DNA of 9,183 bases from CAZGMN01 sp964645765 (GTDB lineage Bacteria > Acidobacteriota > Aminicenantia > Aminicenantales > Aminicenantaceae): contig CAZYBE010000065.1 of NCBI GenBank assembly GCA_964645765.1, positions 1 to 9,183 of the forward strand. The letters are read 5' to 3'. Below, piece by piece: positions 1 to 6,255 of this stretch (its first letter is position 1; every line of letters begins with the position of its first letter). The notes beneath the pieces are model-generated. The model ran no database searches, was not told where the DNA came from, and was given only the letters and a program-made list of their open reading frames with translations. The position numbers were made by a program, and so were the translations under genes.

Positions 1-26
1 CGAATGAAGATGGCGTTAAAAATTCG

Positions 27-63
27 ATTGGGAGCGAGGCTATTTCCCAATACCCTTTTTTTT
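27..63 (+). terminator. Intrinsic terminator of an upstream gene
   Basis: A perfect 7-bp stem, ATTGGGA (27-33) with TCCCAAT (45-51), encloses an 11-base loop. It is followed after ACCC by eight T residues (56-63). The orientation terminates plus-strand transcription entering from the left, so a plus-strand gene probably ends just outside the window. The 4-base gap between stem and T-run makes it slightly imperfect. Confidence 0.6.
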
Positions 64-67
64 GATT

Positions 68-73
68 GATAAT
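68..73 (+). promoter_or_regulatory. Possible -10 element for the lipoprotein gene
   Basis: GATAAT at 68-73 matches TATAAT at five of six positions. TTCCCA (44-49) lies 18 bases upstream and matches TTGACA at four of six, but it overlaps the preceding terminator stem. A transcript would start near 80 and leave a leader of about 38 bases before the ATG at 118. The evidence is weak. Confidence 0.25.
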
Positions 74-104
74 TTAGGCGAGCTTTGACATCATACTTAA
101 AAAA

Positions 105-108
105 GGAG
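105..108 (+). promoter_or_regulatory. Shine-Dalgarno site that fixes the start at 118
   Basis: GGAG inside AAAAGGAG lies nine bases before the ATG at 118. It selects that ATG over the in-frame TTG at 85, which has no SD. Starting at 118 also gives a compact lipoprotein signal peptide. Confidence 0.8.
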
Positions 109-117
109 ATTCAGGCT

Positions 118-2265
118 ATGCTAAAAAAAATATCGATACCTGGCTTTGTCGCCATGGTTCTTCTTTGGGTTCTTCTTCCGTCCTGCACTCAAACCGAGAA
201 AAGCTCACTCTCATCTCCTTCTGTTGCAGCGCTCAACACCCTGACCGAGGAGGAGCAGGCTGCAGGCTGGAAGCTTCTTTTTGACGGAAAGACATTCAAC
301 GGCTGGCGCGGAGTTGGCCGTGACGGAGTGCCTAAAGGCCACTGGGTTATCGAGGAAGGGGCGATAAAAAAAGTGCCGAGCAAGGATATCCCTCTTCAGA
401 AAGACGGGCAGCCCCTTGAGGGCGGCGACATCATGACCATTGAATCCTTCGAGGACTTCGAGCTGGAGCTTGAATGGAAAATCAGCCCTGGAGGAAACAG
501 CGGCATAAAATACAACGTCTCGGAAGAGATGTCAGTCTCCTATCCGCCCAAACAAGCGGCCCTTGGATTTGAATACCAGGTCCTTGATGATGAAAGGCAT
601 CCAGATGCGAAGAGAGGTGAAAACAGAACAGCTGCAGCCCTTTATGATTTGATCGCTCCTCGGGGAAAAAAGCTCAAGCCTGTTGGAGAATTCAACCAGG
701 CGCGGATTGTCTTTAGCGGCAATCGTGTCGAACACTGGCTCAACGGCGTCAAGGTTCTGGAATATGAGCTGGATACACCTCTTATGGCTCAACTCGTTTC
801 CCAGAGCAAGTTCAAGGATATTCCAGGATTCGCAGAAAAAAGGAAAGGCAACATCGTCCTCCAGGACCATGCAGACGCTGTCTGGTTTAGAAACATCAAG
901 ATTCGTGAACTGAGAAGCGCAAAAAAGATAACTTCCGAGCTCAAGAACTCATTCCGCGAAGATAAAAACGGCTGGATTTTTATCCATCTTGAAGGCTCGC
1001 CAGGAGAAATCGGGTTTCAACAGGGCTATCATCTCGCCTCTGAAATCGGCGACGCTCTGCAGATGTTTGCTTTTTACCTGGAAAAAGCCACAAGCCGCGA
1101 CTGGAAGTTTTATAGAGAGGCAGCAGAGAAGATATTCTGGCCAAAAATTGAGAAAGAGTACCAGGAAGAGATTGAGGGAATCGCCCAAGGATTGAATGCT
1201 CGCCTCCAGGAGAAAAAATATGACAGGTTCGATATCGCAGCTCTCAACGGCTGGATCGAGCTTGCCATGTATTATGTCCCTTATCTGGATGAGAAGGCGA
1301 AGGAAGGAGCAGGAAACAACAAGGCGCCAGGCTATTGCAGCGCCTTTATCGCCACTGGCAGCTACACTGATGACGGCCGGATTGTCATCGGACACAACGC
1401 CTGGGTTGAATATATCGTTGGTGAAAGATGGAACATCATCGCCGACATCGTGCCCCAAAAAGGCTTTCGAATCTTCATGGATTCCTTTCCTGGCTATATC
1501 CACAGCGGCGACGATTTTGTCCTTAACAGCGCAGGCCTCCTCTACACAGAGACGACCATCTCCCAGTTCAAAGGATTTAAAGAGGATGGAACCCCGGAGT
1601 TCATGAGAGCGCGGAAGGCAGCCCAGTATGCCGACTCGATCGACGCTTTTATCAGAATCATGTCCGCAGATAACAACGGCGCTTATGCCAATGACTGGCT
1701 CGTCGGCGATTTGAAGACAAACGAAATCGCAAGACTCGAGCTCGGACTGAAAAACCAGCGAGTCTGGCGCACAAAGGACGGCTATTTCATCGGCTCCAAT
1801 TTTCCGAGCGATGAAAAGCTCATCGCCGAAGAGACCACGTTCAATCCGAAGGATACAAGCCTCTCAGTTTTAATCAGGAAAGCGCGCTGGGAAAAGCTCA
1901 TGGAGGAAAACAGAGGAAAGATAAACGCAGAGAAAGGCAAGCTGTTTGAAGGAGACCATTTTGATATCAGCTCCGGAGCAGTTGCCTCCAACGGCAATGT
2001 CCTCTGCGGCCATGTCGACGATGACCCAAAGGGACTGCCGGAGTTCATCTGGACTCCTTATTTTCCAGGAGGTTCTGTTCAGGGCAAAGTCACAACAGCC
2101 AAGCTGGCAAAAGGCCTTAATTTCTGGGCGAGAATGGGACATCCCTGCGGCCAGGATTTTATCGCCTCGAAGTTCTTCGAAAAGCACCCCGAATATCAAT
2201 GGCAGGAGAAATTTTTAAAGGACATGAAATCTCACCCCTGGACCTTATTCAAGGCAAAGAAATAG
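118..2265 (+). CDS. Lipoprotein: DUF1080 domain fused to phospholipase B-like Ntn-hydrolase
   Basis: Predicted 715-residue envelope lipoprotein. Residues 1-23 form a signal peptide (Lys-rich N-terminus, hydrophobic core) ending in the lipobox LPSC with Cys23. Residues about 48-265 match the DUF1080 / 3-keto-disaccharide hydrolase family, a LamG-like beta-sandwich: GWKLLFDGKTFNGW, GGNSGIKY (125-132), EYQVLDDERHPDA and HWLNG. Residues about 285-710 resemble phospholipase B-like proteins (PLBD/laminin-A type Ntn-hydrolases): GYCSAFIATG with probable nucleophile Cys407, GHNAW (425-429), and PGYIHSGDDFVLNSAG followed by ETT. In that family the Cys is exposed by autocatalytic cleavage. The substrate is unknown; an amide or ester of a lipid or glycolipid is an inference. 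The ATG at 118 has a good SD. The gene is flanked by terminators, so it is probably monocistronic. Domain calls are confident; the reaction is not. Confidence 0.85.
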   Translation: MLKKISIPGFVAMVLLWVLLPSCTQTEKSSLSSPSVAALNTLTEEEQAAGWKLLFDGKTFNGWRGVGRDGVPKGHWVIEEGAIKKVPSKDIPLQKDGQPLEGGDIMTIESFEDFELELEWKISPGGNSGIKYNVSEEMSVSYPPKQAALGFEYQVLDDERHPDAKRGENRTAAALYDLIAPRGKKLKPVGEFNQARIVFSGNRVEHWLNGVKVLEYELDTPLMAQLVSQSKFKDIPGFAEKRKGNIVLQDHADAVWFRNIKIRELRSAKKITSELKNSFREDKNGWIFIHLEGSPGEIGFQQGYHLASEIGDALQMFAFYLEKATSRDWKFYREAAEKIFWPKIEKEYQEEIEGIAQGLNARLQEKKYDRFDIAALNGWIELAMYYVPYLDEKAKEGAGNNKAPGYCSAFIATGSYTDDGRIVIGHNAWVEYIVGERWNIIADIVPQKGFRIFMDSFPGYIHSGDDFVLNSAGLLYTETTISQFKGFKEDGTPEFMRARKAAQYADSIDAFIRIMSADNNGAYANDWLVGDLKTNEIARLELGLKNQRVWRTKDGYFIGSNFPSDEKLIAEETTFNPKDTSLSVLIRKARWEKLMEENRGKINAEKGKLFEGDHFDISSGAVASNGNVLCGHVDDDPKGLPEFIWTPYFPGGSVQGKVTTAKLAKGLNFWARMGHPCGQDFIASKFFEKHPEYQWQEKFLKDMKSHPWTLFKAKK

Positions 2266-2291
2266 GACACAAACAAAATGGGGATTGTCCC
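2265..2291. repeat. REP-like palindromic unit, GGACACAA type
   Basis: GGACA (2265-2269) and TGTCC (2286-2290) form an inverted repeat around a 16-base centre. The left arm GGACACAA recurs at 7279-7286 next to an AATTAA/TTAATT inverted repeat. Short GTGTCCC palindromes of this look are common as REP elements tied to RAYT-type transposases; assigning this one is an inference because no transposase is in the window. Confidence 0.3.
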
Positions 2292-2297
2292 TTTTTT
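2275..2297 (+). terminator. Intrinsic terminator after the lipoprotein gene
   Basis: GGGA (2281-2284) and TCCC (2288-2291) pair around a three-base loop, followed by six T residues (2292-2297). Upstream AAAA can pair with part of the T-run and lengthen the stem. It lies ten bases past the TAG stop. The same stretch contains a longer GGACA...TGTCC inverted repeat (2265-2269 / 2286-2290), listed separately. Confidence 0.55.
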
Positions 2298-2331
2298 CAC
2301 CGACACAGACTCAGTAAAGAGTGTCATCGCC

Positions 2332-2394
2332 AGGAGCAAAGCGAGGTAGCGGCTCTATAAAATGAAATGGCCGCACTCCCCTTAGCTCCTCGCT
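2332..2394 (+). other. Possible structured RNA or hairpin in the gap before the DUF1028 gene
   Basis: AGCGAGG (2340-2346) is complementary to CCTCGCT (2388-2394). Nested inside, GCGGC (2349-2353) pairs with GCCGC (2370-2374) around a 16-base A/T-rich loop. A competing pairing, AGGAGC (2332-2337) with GCTCCT (2385-2390), uses part of the same 3' strand, so the two outer stems exclude each other. The rest of the 202-base gap (2266-2467) holds no ORF of note. TATTAT at 2420-2425 is a possible -10 for the next gene but lacks a convincing -35. Chance pairing cannot be excluded. Confidence 0.25.
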
Positions 2395-2467
2395 GACTGT
2401 ATAAAGACATTTATTGGTTTATTATTAGTGCCAGCAGGTAGCGTATTTTTAAAAAAGGAGAGAGCAA

Positions 2468-3463
2468 ATGAAAAGATTTATGGTTTTAATCGGAATGATT
2501 CTTTTAGCCTCATCTTTTGTCTTGAGCAGAGAGTATTCAAAGCCAGCCCACACTTATTCGATAGTTGCCTTTGACAAAAAGACAGGAGAATTCGGCGTGG
2601 CCGTTCAATCGCACTGGTTTTCTGTCGGCTCGATTGTTCCCTGGGCAGAGTCGGGTGTTGGGGCAATAGCAACTCAATCCTTTGTCGAAGTTTCCTACGG
2701 CCCGCTCGGCCTTGAGCTGATGAGAGCAGGAAAGAGCGCAGAAGAAGCTTTATCCGCGCTTGTTAGGGCCGATAAGAATGAATCAGTCCGCCAGGTGGCG
2801 ATGGTTGATGCTCAAGGAAGAGTCGCTGCCCATACAGGAAAAAATTGCATTCCTGAAGCCGGGCACTTTATCGGAGATGGATTTTCCTGCCAGGCTAACC
2901 TTATGCTCAAGAACACGGTCTGGAAAGCCATGGCTCAAGCTTATCAAAGCGCAGAGGGAGAATTGGTTGACAGGCTCCTGGCTGCTCTCGAAGCTGCAGA
3001 GAGGGAAGGGGGCGATATCAGGGGAAAGCAATCAGCAGCCATCATCATCGTCAAGGGAAAAAGCTCAGGAGTCTGGTGGAAGGACAGAATCTACGATTTG
3101 AGAGTCGAGGACCATCGAGACCCGGTTGGAGAGTTGAAAAGGCTGGTCAGGCTTAATAAAGCCTACAATTATATGAACAGGGGAGATGAGCTTCTGACAG
3201 AGAATAAGGTCGAGGAAGCCATGAAATCCTACACAACGGCCATGGAGAGGTATCCTGAAAATGCAGAGATGATTTTTTGGCCGGCAGTGACAATGGCAGC
3301 CTCGGGAAAAGTCGAGGAGAGCCTGCCTCTATTCAAGAAAGTTTTCGCTTTGGATTCCAATTGGGCTCTCCTTGTTCCCAGGCTTCCCAAAGTCGGCCAA
3401 CTCCCCCAGGACGAAGACCTCATTAAAAAAATTATTTCTGTAGCCCCAAAGAAAGATAAATGA
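2468..3463 (+). CDS. Exported DUF1028 family protein with TPR-like C-terminus
   Basis: Predicted 331-residue protein. Residues 1-20 are a signal peptide (MKRFM, then a hydrophobic run to about LSR). Residues about 28-225 match DUF1028: HTYSIVAFDKKTGEFGVAVQ, VGSIVPWAESGVGAIATQS, SYGPLGLELMRAGKSAEEAL, RQVAMVDAQGRVAAHTG and GGDIRGKQSAAIIIV (181-195). This family has an Ntn-hydrolase-like fold; its reaction is not established. Residues about 230-300 look like two TPR repeats (KAYNYMNRGDELL, VEEAMKSYTTAMERYPENAEM, VEESLPLFKKVFALDSNW), longer than a bare DUF1028 protein and suggesting a partner. The start is an ATG eight bases after AAAAAAGGAG... (GGAG 2457-2460). It follows the lipoprotein gene but a terminator lies between. 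Its last 32 bases overlap the convergent M16 gene. Confidence 0.85.
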   Translation: MKRFMVLIGMILLASSFVLSREYSKPAHTYSIVAFDKKTGEFGVAVQSHWFSVGSIVPWAESGVGAIATQSFVEVSYGPLGLELMRAGKSAEEALSALVRADKNESVRQVAMVDAQGRVAAHTGKNCIPEAGHFIGDGFSCQANLMLKNTVWKAMAQAYQSAEGELVDRLLAALEAAEREGGDIRGKQSAAIIIVKGKSSGVWWKDRIYDLRVEDHRDPVGELKRLVRLNKAYNYMNRGDELLTENKVEEAMKSYTTAMERYPENAEMIFWPAVTMAASGKVEESLPLFKKVFALDSNWALLVPRLPKVGQLPQDEDLIKKIISVAPKKDK

Positions 3464-4817
3464 GAAGCTGAAAGAACTCTTGTTTGCTTTCCTTTTGACT
3501 CTCTTCTTTTGGGCCGACGATGACTTCGATTCTTTTCTCAGGGTTGAGGATATCCTTGATGTAAGCATTCATTTCCTCGGTGATTACGGCATCAATTTCT
3601 GAGAAGAAGCCATTAAAAAAATCCAGGCCGAGTCCCAGCGCCTCAAAATATGACAGGGTGCTCGCTCTTGCATCTTTTGTTTCATTATTCCTCAGGAAAG
3701 AGGATTTGAGGTTGACTTTCGTCACATTCAATTCCTCATCTGTAATCCCTTTTTCAAAGAGATCATTGAGAACCTTGTTCAAGGCTTCCAAGGCAGTCTC
3801 TTTATTCTGCTTGCCAGTTTCTAGATAAGCTTCAAGTGTCCCTCCATCCTTCATCTGGGTAGCAATACAGTTTACGTTATAGGCAAGCTTCTCTTTAGCT
3901 CTCAGCGGCCAGAGCTTTGAATCAACTCCTCTTCCCAGAAGATTTTCGAGCAAGCAGGCCAGCGTATAATTTTTTGCTGTAACCTTGGCCAGGGGAAAGG
4001 CATCACAGATCATGAATTGCTTGGTGTCTTTCTCGAGAGTGATTTTTTTTTCTTCAGGGATGGAAACAAGGCTTGGCTTTGATTCCGGCGCCTTTCCAGG
4101 AGGAAATTGCGCTAAATACTTATTGAGAATCTCAAAGAGGGGCTCTTTTTCAAGGTCTGAGATGGCCACAGCAATCATATTCCCGGCTCTAAAATAGCTC
4201 TGATGAAAGTCTTCGATTTCTTTCTTCTTTATGGCTTTTAGAGACTCTTCATTGCCCAGAGAAGAGCCACCGTAGCTTGACCCTGCAAATAGCCTTTCTG
4301 CGAGCGCATTGTGCCCTGCTTTGAAAAGGTCGTCTTCCTCTTCTTTTCTCTGGTCGCGCATCCTCTCTTTATTCAAGTCAATCCTGATTCTTGATAAGAG
4401 AGGCTTCAACATGATTTCGGAAACAACTTCTAAAGTTTTCTCTAGGTTCTCGGATAAACAATTGATGTTGACCTGCGAATAATCTCCTCTTCCCATCATA
4501 TAAACAATTGAGGATTGACCCATCAAATCCTGGACTTTTCCCACATCTGGAATCTCAAGAGCCATACGAGTGGTGAGATGGGCAAGCCCACTCTTTTCTA
4601 AAGGCTCTGCTCCTTTCCCTCCCTTGATTGCGATTTGGAGAACTGTCAGAGGCGAGGATTTATCCTGCTGGTAGAGGAGAGTGAAGCCGTTTTGAAGGAT
4701 TTTTTTCTCCGGCTCATTCTTCCAGGAGAAGGCTTCCTGATCGACGAAGAGTGAAAGAGCAGCCAGGACCACAATCAACGCCTTGAGATTTAAAGAAAAC
4801 CTTCTTCGCTCGAACAT
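3432..4817 (-). CDS. M16 peptidase-like protein lacking the zinc site (partner subunit)
   Basis: Predicted 461-residue exported M16B-type protein. A signal or anchor segment at residues 12-24 (LKALIVVLAALSLF) follows basic MFERRR. The N-terminal M16 half is recognisable, but the zinc motif HxxEH is degenerate (HLTTR, 80-84), so it should not bind zinc itself. The C-terminal half keeps the family motif LRAKEKLAY with Arg306 and Tyr313, the R/Y pair that helps bind substrate in M16B heterodimers. The frame is otherwise intact, so this is a non-catalytic subunit rather than a pseudogene. It starts 12 bases after the stop of the zinc-bearing paralogue and is surely co-transcribed. The SD is weak (GGAAA), which suggests translational coupling. 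The last 20 or so residues (QKESKQEFF...) run past the normal fold, and the final ten codons lie antisense to the end of the DUF1028 gene. Confidence 0.87.
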   Translation of the reverse strand: MFERRRFSLNLKALIVVLAALSLFVDQEAFSWKNEPEKKILQNGFTLLYQQDKSSPLTVLQIAIKGGKGAEPLEKSGLAHLTTRMALEIPDVGKVQDLMGQSSIVYMMGRGDYSQVNINCLSENLEKTLEVVSEIMLKPLLSRIRIDLNKERMRDQRKEEEDDLFKAGHNALAERLFAGSSYGGSSLGNEESLKAIKKKEIEDFHQSYFRAGNMIAVAISDLEKEPLFEILNKYLAQFPPGKAPESKPSLVSIPEEKKITLEKDTKQFMICDAFPLAKVTAKNYTLACLLENLLGRGVDSKLWPLRAKEKLAYNVNCIATQMKDGGTLEAYLETGKQNKETALEALNKVLNDLFEKGITDEELNVTKVNLKSSFLRNNETKDARASTLSYFEALGLGLDFFNGFFSEIDAVITEEMNAYIKDILNPEKRIEVIVGPKEESQKESKQEFFQLLIYLSLGLQK

Positions 4818-4829
4818 CCGGATTTCCGA

Positions 4830-6209
4830 TTACTTTTTCTTTCTGGGCAGGATGGAGACGATGACGCAGCGGTCCTTGCTCACGTAGGCACTGGCTGCTT
4901 TCCTCAAATCTGTTGAGCTGACCTTAAAGATACTTTCGAGATAGTTTCTCCGCTCCTGCCTTTCATTGAGGAGCATGTCCATGGCCAGCGAAGTCGCCAG
5001 GTTAAGGCCTTTTTCAAAGGCTTGATGAAATCTGAATTTAATTTGATTTTTTGCGCTTTGCAGGTAGTCGAGGGCATAGAATTGCGCTTCGCCCAAATAG
5101 TCGGTCTTGGAGTATTCCATGCTGCTGCTGCCTGTCTCCTTTAGGAAGCCGAACAGCAGTCTTTTGGCCATGCTTATGTTTTTCGGGTCAAGCGTGATGT
5201 CGATGATAATCGCTCCTCCATATTTATAGGCGCTATAGTTCATGGAAAAGTTATGAACCAGGTTTGTTCTCCCACGCAGAGGCATGTTCAGCATCGGGTT
5301 TACTCCGCGGCCGAGAACATCTGACAGGACATCCACGCTGTGTTGATCAGGATGGTTGTAATCAGGGCCTATATATCCGATGACCAGGTAGGCCGTGTTG
5401 ACATCCATCTCCTGTTCGATTTCCGTGCGCTTTTTCAGCGAAAGGACTTTTTCATATTTCGAGGGAGAGATCTTCTCGCCTTTCAGCTCGCCGAAGATTT
5501 CTCTGACCTTTTTTTCCATCTCCTCCAGGCTGAAGTCGCCGACGACGGCCAGTGCGCAGTTGGAAGGAACAAAAAACTTCCGGTAAAATTTTTCAACCTG
5601 CTCGACTGTCACCGCTTCGATGATATCTTTTTTTCCTTCGGCCGGCCTCTGGTAAGGATGGTCTTTAAAAAGGCTCTGGTAGAGAAGGGAGGTCGCATAC
5701 TTTAAGGGGTCATCCTGAAGCTGGCTCAGCTCTTCAAGGATCACCTTTTTTTCTTCATCGAGCTCTTCCTGAGTGAGCTTCAAGTTAAAGAGGATTTCCT
5801 TTTGATTCTTCAAGGCAAAATCTGCGTATTCAGAAGGAAGAGATATCTCGAAGAGAGCAAGGTCAAGCCCTGTATGGGCATTGACATAAGCTCCATGTCG
5901 GCGAACATCCTGCGCGATCTCTGTGCCGCTTCTTGCTTCAGTCCCCCTAAAGAGGATGTAGTGCTCCAAGAGATGAACGAGGCCGCTTGTTTCTTCAGAC
6001 TCATCCTTTGTGCCAAAATTCACGGCAAAGGAGAGATTGACCAGGGGAAGGTTGTGCCTTTCGTAGAGAAAGACCTTGAGTCCATTTTCAAGCTCAAGGT
6101 ATTTACTCTGCTCCTTTTCCTGAGGAGCGAGCGGAGTCAGAGATAAAAGACAACTTAAAAGAGCAAGAATTGGAAGTTTGAAATTCTTACAAGTCTTCGA
6201 CCACGCCAC
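4830..6209 (-). CDS. M16 family zinc metallopeptidase, catalytic subunit
   Basis: Predicted 459-residue exported M16B peptidase. The zinc site is complete: HLLEH at 79-83, with the distal glutamate in the EEKKVILEEL segment (about Glu153). The N-terminus (KLPILALLSCLLSLTPLA, 11-28) is a signal sequence. LLSC is a poor lipobox, so a lipoprotein is possible but uncertain. The N-terminal M16 half covers about 37-240 and the C-terminal half about 265-455. In the C-terminal half the usual LAY is LVH (Arg312, His319), so the substrate-binding Tyr is missing and the partner encoded 12 bases downstream supplies it. Expected role: an envelope protease acting on peptides or small unfolded proteins. The start is GTG at 6209 with no visible SD; no other ATG/GTG/TTG upstream is in frame before a stop. 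It lies 46 bases downstream of the channel gene on the same strand. Confidence 0.9.
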   Translation of the reverse strand: MAWSKTCKNFKLPILALLSCLLSLTPLAPQEKEQSKYLELENGLKVFLYERHNLPLVNLSFAVNFGTKDESEETSGLVHLLEHYILFRGTEARSGTEIAQDVRRHGAYVNAHTGLDLALFEISLPSEYADFALKNQKEILFNLKLTQEELDEEKKVILEELSQLQDDPLKYATSLLYQSLFKDHPYQRPAEGKKDIIEAVTVEQVEKFYRKFFVPSNCALAVVGDFSLEEMEKKVREIFGELKGEKISPSKYEKVLSLKKRTEIEQEMDVNTAYLVIGYIGPDYNHPDQHSVDVLSDVLGRGVNPMLNMPLRGRTNLVHNFSMNYSAYKYGGAIIIDITLDPKNISMAKRLLFGFLKETGSSSMEYSKTDYLGEAQFYALDYLQSAKNQIKFRFHQAFEKGLNLATSLAMDMLLNERQERRNYLESIFKVSSTDLRKAASAYVSKDRCVIVSILPRKKK

Positions 6210-6255
6210 GATTCTATTATTAAAAAAAAGAAAGGATGAATCAATTTAAAATTTT

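Noticed and set aside
85..90. TTGACA at 85-90 as a -35 box, and TTG at 85 as the start codon of the lipoprotein gene
   Set aside because: A -10 at 17 bases would fall on the ribosome-binding site at 105-113 with sequence GATTCA, and the transcript would begin at or after the ATG. TTG 85 lacks an SD, whereas ATG 118 has one.
949..1503. 184-codon minus-strand open frame within the lipoprotein gene
   Set aside because: Antisense shadow: the plus-strand frame here has clear phospholipase B-like motifs, and this frame has no domain or SD support.
2368..2387. TGGCCGC...TTAGCT as a sigma-54 (-24/-12) promoter for the DUF1028 gene
   Set aside because: The distance between the GG and GC elements is 16 bases, where 12 is required.
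3432..4817. The second M16 gene as a decayed pseudogene
   Set aside because: The frame is intact over 461 codons and the R/Y motif is kept. M16B systems normally contain a subunit without HxxEH, so loss of zinc binding is expected.
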